A stretch of DNA of 64,000 bases from Motilimonas pumila. GTDB taxonomy: Bacteria > Pseudomonadota > Gammaproteobacteria > Enterobacterales > CBDFNC01. The DNA is taken from contig NZ_QZCH01000003.1 in assembly GCF_003596335.1 (NCBI RefSeq), forward strand, positions 62,001-126,000. The letters run 5' to 3'. Position numbers and translations under genes: made by a program. This document shows, piece after piece, positions 1 through 8,102 of this stretch (position 1 is the first letter of the stretch; each line of letters opens with the position of its first letter). Below the pieces are notes generated by a model. It made no database searches. It saw only the letters and a program-made list of their open reading frames with translations, and was not told the DNA's origin.

Positions 1-266
1 TAGCTTGCTTAAACATTGGTCGAGTTTCTATCTCTGTCCTTAACCGAGATGATAAAGCGCGATTTTTATTTTTCTTTGATTTTATTAACCCTTTCTCATG
101 TGGCAGGGGTTTAATACCTTTGCCTCCTGCAAAGGCTAGCAATAATAGTCGCAGTATGGACAGAGTGATTCGATGCTAGGCATCGGTTTACTTCAGGAGT
201 GGCGAAATTGTCAGGTTTGCTCCCTGCAACTGACATGATTGAAAGTAATAAATTAAAGGAAGAATT
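1..266. other. Leading non-coding stretch
   Basis: No convincing coding frame is visible on either strand. The last part is the leader of the gene starting at 267, with an AAAGGAAG ribosome binding site at about 256-263. I see no recognisable RNA gene or operator. Confidence 0.5.
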
Positions 267-1679
267 ATGAACAAAACCCTAGGTGTAATCGCTTGCTCAA
301 TGCTGACATCGTCAGTTTACGCTAAACAAGTTGAAACCCCATTTACGGCCATGTTTACCACTGGGGAAGTGGTATCGGGAGTCTTATCTTATGACGATGC
401 TGCACGTATGGATCAATCAGATCAATACTCAGCATTTTTCAAAGATAGCTCAGCAGGCAGTTATATTGAAGTTCAGCTGGGCGGTGAAACGTATCGCGCA
501 CAAGCATCTGATATGCAACCTTTAGAGATCCATGTACATACTGGTATGGGCGATGGTCGCAGAGACATCATTTTTAATCCTAATCAATCACTGATTAGCC
601 AGGCTGGTGTATCCATCGGCGGTATGGATATCATAGTGTCAGACGCTGATGGTGCGCGCTCTCAGTTACAGTTGCCGAGTGCTATTGACATCAACCCTGT
701 TACTGGGCCTGAGCGGTTTAACCCAGGAAATGATTGGGCAGAATTATACTTCATGAATCGCTCGCCAGACAATATTGCCGAGATCAGTGAAATCGGTTCA
801 TCGGTGTCAGATACTGGCAAAGTCAGTTATCAGTTTGAAGCCGTGGTGGAATTTGCTCAGCAGCCCCCATTTATTCAAAACCAAATTGGAAAGGGCACGA
901 TCACGTGGGAGAAACACTTACCTAAGGTAAATCAATACGGTGAAACAGGCGTTGAATACGCCGACTATTCTCCTGAAATTACCTTCACAGTTGGTGACTA
1001 CACTTACCAAGTTGATCCAAACTTAATGGATGACAAAGTAACACTTGGCGTTCATGGTACGCCAGAAGGCTTATTACAAGGCGTTCACATGCATTACACC
1101 TATCCACTGCAAGGGGTAGACAGTCAAGGCATGCCAGCACCTGAGCTACTGGATTTTTCTTTGGATATTTTTATTCCACAGCCTAACCAAACTACAGATT
1201 TGAGTGTGCCTTCACAACTGCCTGTATTGACGCCAGACGTTGATGCTCGCATTCATACTCAGGCTGGAGCATTAAAATTGGTTTCATTGGAGAATGTTTC
1301 CGACTTTGTTACGGCAGAGCCTAAGGTATTTATTGAGGTGTTTACTGACTTTCCGGATACTAACTTAGTGGTTCCGGCTAAGGGCGGTAAAGTGGTGTTT
1401 GCAAGAGATGTGATGTTCAAGCAACCACCTATGCCAGCAACACCTGACGAAACATTTACCATCCGTTACGGTGAAAACATCACTTGGCCAAATGGTTTTG
1501 TGTACAACCGAACTGGTTCAAAGAAAGTGGATTTGTTTAAAGCACCGGTAAATGCACCGCTATCATTTTACGTGCCAAAACATTGGCCAGCGGGTAAATA
1601 TGAATACAACATGTATAGCTATGAAGTGGATACAGGCGCAGTGGCGACCAAGACGATTACGTTCACGAAGCTGAAATAA
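267..1679 (+). CDS. Unrecognised secreted protein
   Basis: A 470-residue protein whose function I do not recognise. The first 19 or so residues look like a Sec signal peptide ending in VYA, so the mature protein is probably periplasmic or extracellular. The rest is rich in beta-prone segments, Asp, Pro and Gly, with no cysteine pattern and no evident transmembrane helix, which suggests a beta-sandwich or surface protein. The ATG follows a good AAAGGAAG ribosome binding site. It stands alone, faces thiD tail to tail, and is followed by a hairpin terminator. A polysaccharide-binding role would suit the alginate genes nearby, but nothing in the sequence shows this. Confidence 0.75.
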   Translation: MNKTLGVIACSMLTSSVYAKQVETPFTAMFTTGEVVSGVLSYDDAARMDQSDQYSAFFKDSSAGSYIEVQLGGETYRAQASDMQPLEIHVHTGMGDGRRDIIFNPNQSLISQAGVSIGGMDIIVSDADGARSQLQLPSAIDINPVTGPERFNPGNDWAELYFMNRSPDNIAEISEIGSSVSDTGKVSYQFEAVVEFAQQPPFIQNQIGKGTITWEKHLPKVNQYGETGVEYADYSPEITFTVGDYTYQVDPNLMDDKVTLGVHGTPEGLLQGVHMHYTYPLQGVDSQGMPAPELLDFSLDIFIPQPNQTTDLSVPSQLPVLTPDVDARIHTQAGALKLVSLENVSDFVTAEPKVFIEVFTDFPDTNLVVPAKGGKVVFARDVMFKQPPMPATPDETFTIRYGENITWPNGFVYNRTGSKKVDLFKAPVNAPLSFYVPKHWPAGKYEYNMYSYEVDTGAVATKTITFTKLK

Positions 1680-1698
1680 TCTAAGTCACTTGCTTCAA

Positions 1699-1720
1699 GG
1701 CCAGCAATGCTGGTCTTTTT
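1699..1720 (+). terminator. Rho-independent terminator
   Basis: A short hairpin (GCCAGC, loop AAT, GCTGG) runs into TCTTTTTT. It closes the gene ending at 1679 and abuts the 3' end of the convergent thiD. Confidence 0.75.
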
Positions 1721-2532
1721 TATATATGCAATTCAAAAAAATGCTGAATAGGGCCCTTGCCTTTACCTACTGCTAACTGGTCGCAGGTGAGTAACCCTTT
1801 GTGCACGTACTTTTGCGCCGATTTTACCGCTTGTATAAGTGGTTGCCCTTGGGCGAGGTAAGACGCCAGTGCAGCAGCTAATGAGCAGCCTGTGCCATGG
1901 GTGTTTTGGGTATGAATACGTGGCTGTATTAAGGTAGTGATTTGTTGCGGCGTCACGAAGTAGTCATTGCTGTGCTGGCTGTCTTGTAGGCCGCCGCCTT
2001 TGATCATCAGCGCGGTTGGGTAGCTTTGTTGCCACTGTTTAGCTTGTTGTAATAAATCGCTTTCTAGCAGTGTTGGTGCTTCGTTTAATAATACAGCTAA
2101 CTCGTGGGCATTTGGGGTCATCACCGTGGCAAGTGGCAACAGTTGTTCGAGGTAGGCTTGCACTGCGTCATCCTGCAGCAGCTTGTCACCCCCTGCTGAG
2201 ACCATCACAGGATCAATAACCACGTTCGCCACGTCATATTGCTTTAATTTTTTTGCGATTAACGCAATGATATCGCGATTGAATAGCATGCCAAGCTTAA
2301 CGCTGGCGATGTTCATGTCAGCAAATATACTGTCTATTTGTTGTTCAATGAAATCCAGCGGCAAGGTATGAATAGCTGAAACGGCTTGGGTGTTTTGTGC
2401 GGTTAATGCCACTAAAACAGAAGCGGCGTAGCAGCCGGTAGCAGAGATGGCTTTGATGTCGGCTTGAACGCCGGCGCCGCCGCAGCTATCGGATGTTGCG
2501 ATGGTAAGAACATTTTGCACATGCTTGCTCAT
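1720..2532 (-). CDS. thiD: Hydroxymethylpyrimidine/phosphomethylpyrimidine kinase
   Basis: ThiD phosphorylates HMP and then HMP-P to HMP-PP in the cytoplasmic thiamine pathway. The ribokinase-fold signatures are present: the N-terminal GGAGVQADIK substrate motif, TPNAHE near the middle and the C-terminal NTHGTGC anion-hole/catalytic segment. With the ATG at 2532 the protein has 270 residues, usual for ThiD. That start has AAGG eight bases upstream, whereas the longer frame starts with TTG at 2553. It is not next to other thi genes, and I saw no THI-box (TPP riboswitch) signature in the short leader. It may serve salvage as well as synthesis. Confidence 0.93.
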   Translation of the reverse strand: MSKHVQNVLTIATSDSCGGAGVQADIKAISATGCYAASVLVALTAQNTQAVSAIHTLPLDFIEQQIDSIFADMNIASVKLGMLFNRDIIALIAKKLKQYDVANVVIDPVMVSAGGDKLLQDDAVQAYLEQLLPLATVMTPNAHELAVLLNEAPTLLESDLLQQAKQWQQSYPTALMIKGGGLQDSQHSNDYFVTPQQITTLIQPRIHTQNTHGTGCSLAAALASYLAQGQPLIQAVKSAQKYVHKGLLTCDQLAVGKGKGPIQHFFELHI

Positions 2533-2614
2533 TTTTGCCGCCTTATTTGTCAAACGAGAAGGGTCGCTAACGAGGATAATTTAGCCTTGTTAACCACCAT
2601 AATATAACAAGCTA

Positions 2615-3457
2615 TCATAGTGCAAGTTGACCAAATTTCCCTGCTTGAAAGTCGGCAACGGCTTGCTGTAGTTCTGCCTGCGTATTCATTACAAAAGGTC
2701 CCATGTGAGCGATTTTCTCGTTAATTTTTTGGCCGGCCAGCACTAACACTCCCGCTCCTTCTTCACCGCCAGTTAGCTCGATGGCAACTTGGCTATCCAC
2801 TATCACCGCTTGGCCTTGGGTTAAATTTTGCTGGCTTAATTCACCGCTATGTATGTACAGCACCACTTGCTCAAAGTGTTGCAGGGCGAGGTTTGCTGTG
2901 CCGTGAGCATTCAGTTGTACGTCGGCAATAGCCGCTTGCGCGGTTAATTGATTTAACGGCGAAGTCAGCGTTTTACCCGCAAACAACCAGCTTCCAGCCA
3001 GCGCGGTTAACTTACCGCCAGCGCCATTGTCAAAATATGGCAGCGACTGGTTACTTGAGTCTTGGTATTTAGCAGGACGAAGCTTGTCCTTCGCCGGCAT
3101 ATTCAGCCAAATTTGAAAGCCGTGCATGGCCCCATCTTCACTGGCTAACGGCATTTCAGAGTGCATCACGCCAAAGCCTGTGCTCATCCATTGTACTTGC
3201 CCCGTACGGATATCTTTGACATTGCCCATCTGGTCTTGATGTTGAAAGCCGCCTCGCAGGATGTAAGTAAAGGTTTCGATGCCGCGATGGGGATGGGGCG
3301 GAAAGCCGCCGATGTAATCACTGGCTTGATCTGACTTTAACTCATCGATCATCAAGTAAGGATCTAAGCTGAGCTGTGTGAAATCGGCAATGCGATGGAT
3401 ATTAACGCCATCACCGTCTTGGGTGGCGTGGGCGCGTAAACGGCGAACGATCTTCAT
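2615..3457 (-). CDS. Pirin family protein
   Basis: A 280-residue bicupin of the pirin family. The N-terminal cupin carries the characteristic GGFPPHPHRG segment, whose histidines are metal ligands in pirins, followed by the second His/Glu pair near MHSEM. The C-terminal domain is the pirin_C type. Bacterial pirins of this group (YhhW-like) include quercetinases and proteins of unknown role, so the substrate is open. The ATG is preceded by an excellent AAGGAGG. It lies upstream of and divergent from the KdgM-like porin, with about 240 bases between, and is probably not part of the alginate pathway. Confidence 0.9.
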   Translation of the reverse strand: MKIVRRLRAHATQDGDGVNIHRIADFTQLSLDPYLMIDELKSDQASDYIGGFPPHPHRGIETFTYILRGGFQHQDQMGNVKDIRTGQVQWMSTGFGVMHSEMPLASEDGAMHGFQIWLNMPAKDKLRPAKYQDSSNQSLPYFDNGAGGKLTALAGSWLFAGKTLTSPLNQLTAQAAIADVQLNAHGTANLALQHFEQVVLYIHSGELSQQNLTQGQAVIVDSQVAIELTGGEEGAGVLVLAGQKINEKIAHMGPFVMNTQAELQQAVADFQAGKFGQLAL

Positions 3458-3594
3458 ATAAGCCTCCTTAGTCTATGTGTGTAGCCTATCGTTTAGCTTT
3501 ATCGAACTCTATTGCAATAAACTCTCTTAATCATTCTAAAAAAGTGAACCGTTGTTGAGGCGGCCTTTACTTGGTCAATTAATGTAAAGATAAA

Positions 3595-3610
3595 ATTGAT
3601 CATGCTCACA
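3595..3610 (+). promoter_or_regulatory. Possible CRP site before the KdgM-like porin
   Basis: ATTGA-N6-TCACA has a perfect right half and a 3/5 left half relative to TGTGA-N6-TCACA. Its centre lies about 40-60 bases upstream of the operator-like palindromes, a usual distance for CRP activation. The left half is weak. Confidence 0.4.
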
Positions 3611-3642
3611 AAATAACCAGGCTAGATTGGCAATAAAAAAAC

Positions 3643-3663
3643 TACAATAGTATTGTATTACAA
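3643..3663. promoter_or_regulatory. Overlapping palindromes, putative GntR-type operator
   Basis: Two overlapping perfect inverted repeats: TACAATA-G-TATTGTA (3643-3657) and TTGTA-T-TACAA (3653-3663). The second fits TNGTNNNACNA, the consensus reported for FadR-subfamily GntR regulators. It lies 33 bases before the porin ATG and recurs elsewhere in the cluster, so it is the probable binding site of the GntR protein at 5297-5998 (inferred). Confidence 0.7.
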
Positions 3664-3695
3664 ATGATTGGTTCTACAGATATGAGAGACAGGCT

Positions 3696-4391
3696 ATGAA
3701 ACGAAATATTACCCTTTTAGCACTTGCCACAGCTGGCATGTTTAGCGCCGCCGCTTCAGCCACTTCCCTTGATTTTCGTCACGAATATAAGAGTGACACT
3801 AAGCAACACGCGAGTCGCGTGAAAATGGGCCATACCTTTGAAAATAACCTAAGTGTAGACCTTGAGGTGAAGTTTAAAGGTGAAGAAGGCAAGTTTATGG
3901 AAGATCTCAAATCAAACGGAACCGAAATTGGCATTAACTACAAATACCAAATAAACGATGAGTGGGCGCTTATTCCCGGCATGCCGATTGAGTTCAGTAA
4001 CTCAGGCGACACCTACAAACCGCAGTTACGCTTAACTTATACGCCAAAGGCATGGGATGGTTTTTCTATCAGTGGTCGTTACCGTTTAGACATAAAGCCG
4101 GGTGAAAGTAATACCGACAATGGTGATCGCACTTTACGCCACAGGTACACAGCTAACTTTGGTTACAAGTACGAGCAATGGACCTTTGGCGCTGAGTTGA
4201 ACTATTACTACTCGGACAGCTCGGATTACATTTTGTACGACAACAAGCGTACCAACTACGAAAACAATTTGACCGTACATTACAAAATGGGTGATTGGAC
4301 GCCTTGGGTTGAATTTGGCGACGTCTCGGTAGACAAATACTCCAGTGACCGTGAGCTAAGAAGCCGTGTAGGCTTACGTTACAGCTTCTAA
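3696..4391 (+). CDS. KdgM-family oligouronate porin
   Basis: A 231-residue outer-membrane beta-barrel with a clear signal peptide (cleavage after ASA near residue 22), alternating aromatic/polar strands and a C-terminal Phe (ending RYSF) typical of BAM substrates. Size and pattern match the KdgM family of monomeric 12-strand channels, known for oligogalacturonate and also found in alginate clusters. Here it probably admits alginate oligomers to the periplasm. It is preceded by operator-like palindromes and followed after about 40 bases by the SDR gene, so both may be co-transcribed. Substrate is inferred from context. Confidence 0.88.
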   Translation: MKRNITLLALATAGMFSAAASATSLDFRHEYKSDTKQHASRVKMGHTFENNLSVDLEVKFKGEEGKFMEDLKSNGTEIGINYKYQINDEWALIPGMPIEFSNSGDTYKPQLRLTYTPKAWDGFSISGRYRLDIKPGESNTDNGDRTLRHRYTANFGYKYEQWTFGAELNYYYSDSSDYILYDNKRTNYENNLTVHYKMGDWTPWVEFGDVSVDKYSSDRELRSRVGLRYSF

Positions 4392-4432
4392 TCACTCAGA
4401 GGGAGTCATTTTGACAAGTCGCGGAGGTGGCC

Positions 4433-5200
4433 ATGTTGCAAGAATTAACGGGTAAGCGGGTACTGATTACAGGCGGGACATCAGGCGTGGGTCTGGCAAC
4501 TGCGCGGTTATTCGCTCAGCATGGCGCCAAAGTGGCAATCAATGGCGTTCGTGACCCCGCACAAGCTAGCTGCATGCTCAGTGAACTGGGTGCAGAAGCG
4601 ATATACCTGCAAGCGGATTTAACGAAAAGTGAGGAGTGCCAACGTTGCGTGGCGGAGTTTGTGGCCGCTTTTGGTGGCTTGGACGTATTGATTAATAATG
4701 CTGGTGGACTGGGTGAACGCCGAGGGCTGGAGGAGATTGATGACGCCTTGTTTGATCGCGTGATGGACTTGAATGCACGCTCTGCATTAATGGTGACTAA
4801 ATTTGCTATTCCTCATTTACGTCAATCAGCAAAGGCCAGTGGCACAACGGCTGCGGTTATCAGCACAGGCTCTTTGGCGGGGCGTGAAGGAGGCGGCATA
4901 GGTGCGGGGGTTTACGCCGCGGCTAAAGCTTGGTTGCACGATATTCATCGCAACTGGGTAAAAGAGTTTACCAAAGACAATATTCGCTTCAACATAATAG
5001 CCCCAGGTTCAATTGATACGGCGTTTCATCAAGATAAGTCGCCCGCATTGCTGCAGCAAATTGCCGCGACAATCCCAATGGGAAGGTTTGGTCAAGTAGA
5101 AGAAGTCGCGCCAAGCTATCTATATTTGGCTTCGCACCGAATGAGCGGCTATGTCACTGGGCAAGTACTGGATGTGAATGGCGGCCAATTAGCTCCCTGA
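4433..5200 (+). CDS. SDR oxidoreductase, probable DEH reductase
   Basis: A 255-residue classical short-chain dehydrogenase. The cofactor motif TGGTSGVG is at residues 13-20, NNAG at 88-91, and the catalytic Tyr-x3-Lys is Y161/K165 with Ser in the STGS segment around 144-147. In alginate clusters an SDR of this kind reduces 4-deoxy-L-erythro-5-hexoseulose uronate (DEH) to 2-keto-3-deoxygluconate with NAD(P)H. No other gene in the cluster can fill that step, which supports the assignment. The ATG at 4433 has GGAGG five bases upstream. An in-frame GTG at 4427 overlaps that site and is unlikely. KduD-like or other sugar dehydrogenase activity is possible. Confidence 0.85.
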   Translation: MLQELTGKRVLITGGTSGVGLATARLFAQHGAKVAINGVRDPAQASCMLSELGAEAIYLQADLTKSEECQRCVAEFVAAFGGLDVLINNAGGLGERRGLEEIDDALFDRVMDLNARSALMVTKFAIPHLRQSAKASGTTAAVISTGSLAGREGGGIGAGVYAAAKAWLHDIHRNWVKEFTKDNIRFNIIAPGSIDTAFHQDKSPALLQQIAATIPMGRFGQVEEVAPSYLYLASHRMSGYVTGQVLDVNGGQLAP

Positions 5201-5214
5201 TATGCAGTCTGTAG

Positions 5215-5230
5215 TGTGAAATTGCTCACA
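5215..5230 (+). promoter_or_regulatory. Strong CRP site before the GntR regulator gene
   Basis: TGTGA-AATTGC-TCACA matches both CRP half-sites perfectly, with the A/T-rich flank AATTT on the right. It lies between the SDR stop and the regulator and about 36 bases upstream of the operator-like repeat. This suggests cAMP-CRP control of the regulator gene. Confidence 0.8.
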
Positions 5231-5265
5231 ATTTGATATGCGTCGAAGCTTAGTATCTGATATTA

Positions 5266-5279
5266 TTGTAATACTACAA
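5266..5279. promoter_or_regulatory. Operator-like inverted repeat before the GntR gene
   Basis: TTGTA-ATAC-TACAA uses the same half-sites as the TTGTATTACAA palindromes but with a 4-base spacer instead of one. It sits 17 bases before the regulator ATG, consistent with autoregulation. Confidence 0.55.
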
Positions 5280-5296
5280 AATCAAAGGTGTCACTT

Positions 5297-5998
5297 ATGG
5301 CGAGTTCTTTTGTACAAATCGCGGGTTCTAAACGCAGCTTGCATGTGCAGGTCGCGCGTGAAATTGCGCGAAAAGTATTATCGAATGAACTGCCGCAAGG
5401 CAGCACAATTCCAGGTGAAATGGAATTGTGTGAACAGTTTGCGGTTAGCCGTACGGCCTTGCGAGAGGCGATTAAGTTATTGACCTCTAAAGGGTTGCTT
5501 GAGTCTAGACCCAAAATTGGCACCAAGGTTCGCAGCCGTGAAAACTGGAACTTCTTAGACGCGCAATTACTCGATTGGGCGGTAGGTATTGAAAATACCG
5601 AGAAGGTTTACCAAGAGTTCCTTGCCTTGCGCAAAGCGATAGAGCCTGAAGCAGCCGCGCTAGCCGCAAGCAATGCCACTGCTGAACAGAGGATCCAACT
5701 TTCCGCGACGTTTCAAAAGATGAGTGACATCGCAAATAACTTTGATCAAGAAGCTTGGACTGCTGCCGACATGGAATTCCACCGTTTGGTTTTTCTGTCC
5801 ACAGGTAATAGTTTTTATCTGCCATTCGCGAATGTGCTGTGCACCATGTTTGAAAGTTTTATCAGTCACTCTTCGCAAGATGGCTCTACGTGCATCGATG
5901 AGCACCGTGCGATTTATGACGCCATTATGGCGGGTAACAGTGACAAAGCCCGTGAAGCCAACCAATTATTGCTTAATAACAGCAATCACCGCCTCTAG
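5297..5998 (+). CDS. GntR/FadR-family regulator of the alginate cluster
   Basis: A 233-residue regulator with an N-terminal winged helix (about residues 10-75; GSTIPGEMELCEQFAVSRTA is typical of GntR) and a C-terminal all-helical FCD domain. Asp/His positions of the FCD metal or ligand pocket are visible in DMEFHR and DEHRAIYDAI. Proteins of this kind regulate uronate catabolism (ExuR/UxuR/KdgR-like roles), so the probable effector is KDG or DEH. Matching TNGTNNNACNA palindromes at cluster promoters support local control. The ATG at 5297 has AAAGG eight bases upstream; a GTG nine bases earlier lacks one. A terminator follows. Confidence 0.9.
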   Translation: MASSFVQIAGSKRSLHVQVAREIARKVLSNELPQGSTIPGEMELCEQFAVSRTALREAIKLLTSKGLLESRPKIGTKVRSRENWNFLDAQLLDWAVGIENTEKVYQEFLALRKAIEPEAAALAASNATAEQRIQLSATFQKMSDIANNFDQEAWTAADMEFHRLVFLSTGNSFYLPFANVLCTMFESFISHSSQDGSTCIDEHRAIYDAIMAGNSDKAREANQLLLNNSNHRL

Positions 5999-6023
5999 TG
6001 CAGAGCGGTACCACCTTGTTAGC

Positions 6024-6050
6024 AAAAGCCCGCATTACGCGGGCTTTTTT
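6024..6050 (+). terminator. Rho-independent terminator after the regulator
   Basis: Hairpin GCCCGC-ATTAC-GCGGGC followed by seven or so T residues. Confidence 0.9.
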
Positions 6051-6078
6051 GTTATTGTGCAAATTTCTATTACTCTTA

Positions 6079-6108
6079 TTTGTATTACAAAATAAGCTTA
6101 GCTAAAAT
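6079..6108 (+). promoter_or_regulatory. Operator-like palindrome overlapping a putative promoter
   Basis: TTTGTATTACAAA (6079-6091) is identical at its core to the sites before the porin and the symporter. Read as a promoter, TTGTAT (6080-6085), a 17-base spacer and TAAAAT (6103-6108) form a plausible sigma-70 element whose -35 box lies inside the palindrome. The only gene downstream is the cNMP/CBS/DUF294 protein at 6219. Confidence 0.55.
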
Positions 6109-6218
6109 AGTAACAGCTTGCCACTGAACCCAGGGACGAATAAATACTTGGCAAACATCGCTGCGTGACCTGTTCGCGTTAGGCAGTTGTTTAAGGTTTA
6201 TCATCACATTGAGGATCT

Positions 6219-8084
6219 ATGCCACAAACGTTAATTCCAAATATTCATCACTTTATTGGCCAGGTAGATCCCTTTGACAAGTTACCCGATGAGTTACAGC
6301 GGCAAATCGCTTGTGCCATTAAAATTACTTACCTTGGTAAAGGTGAGCAGGTGCATTTTGGTGGAGCAGTAGATGCCCGATATTTATACGTGATACGTAC
6401 CGGTTCGATGGAGCAACGTAACCCCGATGGCGGTTTGCGGGCCAAGCTTGGGCCGGAAGATATTTTTGGTTTCACCTTTCTCGACCCCGGTAAAGAAGAT
6501 CACCAAGACTACATTGCCACCGCAATAGAAAACACCTTGCTCTATTTAGTGCCCCACGAAGAATTGCAACGCTTACTGGAGCAATACCCAAAGTTTTCTG
6601 AGCATTTTGCCGCCAATGCCCAAGTGCGCTTGCATTCCGCCTTAGACGTACAATGGTCTGATGGTGAGAAAGGCGTGTTCGTAAAAAAGGTGGCGGAGGT
6701 GGCCAGTAAACGCGTTGCAGTGGTGGATGCTGACACATCGATTCAACAAACTGCCGATGAAATGCGTCGTATCTGCCGCACGTCTTGCGCTGTCATTAAA
6801 CAAGACGGCGTGATTGTGGGGCTGGTCACTGATCGTGATATGACCAAGCGGGTAGTGGCTCAAGGCATCGACATACAATTACCGATCAGCAGTATCATGA
6901 CGGTAGAGCCGTTAACCATAGGGCCTGATGATTTAGTATTGCAAGCTTCAGTGGTGATGATGCAGCACAACGTGCGCAGCTTGCCGGTTGTGGAAGACAA
7001 TGAAGTCTTGGGCATTTTAACCACCACTCACTTGGTTAAAAATAATCGCATGCAAGCCATGTTCTTAATCGAGCGAATCAAGTACAGCGAAACTGCTCAG
7101 GAACTGGCACAGTTAGCACCCGAGCGCCAGGCGATTTTTGAAGCTTTGGTTGAAGGGGGCGTGAGCGCCGAGGTGATTGGTCATGTCATGACCATGATCA
7201 TGGATGCATATAGCCGGCGTTTGTTACAAATGGCTGAGCGTAAGCTAGGCCCTGCACCTTGTGAATTTGCTTGGATGGTGGCAGGCTCGCACGCGCGAAA
7301 TGAAGTGCATTTATTGTCTGATCAAGACTGCGCCATTGTGCTGCCTGATGATGCTTCTGAGTCTGACCGTCAGTACTTTTTGCATTTGGCCCATTGGGTA
7401 TGCAATGGTTTGGCAGCTTGTGGTTACCCACTTTGTCCAGGCAAGTTTATGGCTGCTAACCCGAAGTGGTGCCAGCCTAAGCAAGTATGGTTGGCGTATT
7501 ATAGCAAGTGGGTCGCCAGCCCCGAATACGATAAGTTACTCAATATTAGCGTTTTCTTAGAGACGCGCTGCATTTATGGTAACGAAGCTTTGGTCAGCGT
7601 TTTACATCAACATTTGTTGGATGAAATTGCCGCTTCAAGTCGTTTCTTACCCTCTTTGGTTCGCGATTCGGTGACTGTTAATCCGCCCCTTGGCATCTTT
7701 AACTATCTAGTGCTTGAGAAAGGGGGGGCGCATTCAAATACCCTTAACATCAAGAAGTACGCCATTACTTTGTTGGTCGATTTAGCACGCATTTATGGTT
7801 TGTCGGCGCAATGTCATCAAGACGGCACCGAAGCGCGTTTTCGCTTTGCTCACGAACAAGGCTTGCTGAGTGAAGAGATGCTAAAAAATGTGCTGGGCGC
7901 TTATGGTTTTATTAGTCAGGTGCGTTTTAAACACCAATTAACGGCGCTCAAAGCCGGTAAAACGGCCGATAATCATATAACACCCGACCAGTTTGGCAGC
8001 TTCGAGCGCAAGCATCTTAAAGATGCGTTTCGCATTATTAATGACTTACAAGAAGTGGCTAAGATACGCTTCACCAAAGACTGA
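6219..8084 (+). CDS. cNMP-binding/CBS/DUF294 putative nucleotidyltransferase
   Basis: A 621-residue cytoplasmic protein. An N-terminal cyclic-nucleotide-binding-like domain (about residues 15-135) is followed by two CBS repeats (about 165-280), a DUF294 nucleotidyltransferase-like domain with AGSHARNEVHLLSDQDCAI (the GS...DxD signature of the polymerase-beta fold) and a DUF294 C-terminal substrate-binding domain. Known relatives pair with a DnaQ-like exonuclease and often sit near acetate-permease-type SSS symporter genes. Here the exonuclease follows after 18 bases and an SSS symporter lies just beyond, convergent. The role is probably nucleotide-dependent signalling, but it is not established. 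Confidence 0.88.
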   Translation: MPQTLIPNIHHFIGQVDPFDKLPDELQRQIACAIKITYLGKGEQVHFGGAVDARYLYVIRTGSMEQRNPDGGLRAKLGPEDIFGFTFLDPGKEDHQDYIATAIENTLLYLVPHEELQRLLEQYPKFSEHFAANAQVRLHSALDVQWSDGEKGVFVKKVAEVASKRVAVVDADTSIQQTADEMRRICRTSCAVIKQDGVIVGLVTDRDMTKRVVAQGIDIQLPISSIMTVEPLTIGPDDLVLQASVVMMQHNVRSLPVVEDNEVLGILTTTHLVKNNRMQAMFLIERIKYSETAQELAQLAPERQAIFEALVEGGVSAEVIGHVMTMIMDAYSRRLLQMAERKLGPAPCEFAWMVAGSHARNEVHLLSDQDCAIVLPDDASESDRQYFLHLAHWVCNGLAACGYPLCPGKFMAANPKWCQPKQVWLAYYSKWVASPEYDKLLNISVFLETRCIYGNEALVSVLHQHLLDEIAASSRFLPSLVRDSVTVNPPLGIFNYLVLEKGGAHSNTLNIKKYAITLLVDLARIYGLSAQCHQDGTEARFRFAHEQGLLSEEMLKNVLGAYGFISQVRFKHQLTALKAGKTADNHITPDQFGSFERKHLKDAFRIINDLQEVAKIRFTKD

Positions 8085-8102
8085 GCAAGTAGGGCAATAT
8101 TT

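Noticed and set aside
2533-2614. Possible TPP riboswitch before thiD
   Set aside because: The leader is too short and lacks the THI-box core (CTGAGA).
7198-7431. Antisense frames within the DUF294 gene and similar frames inside metL, PL17 and the MCP gene
   Set aside because: They have no start signals and their pattern follows the codon structure of the gene on the opposite strand.
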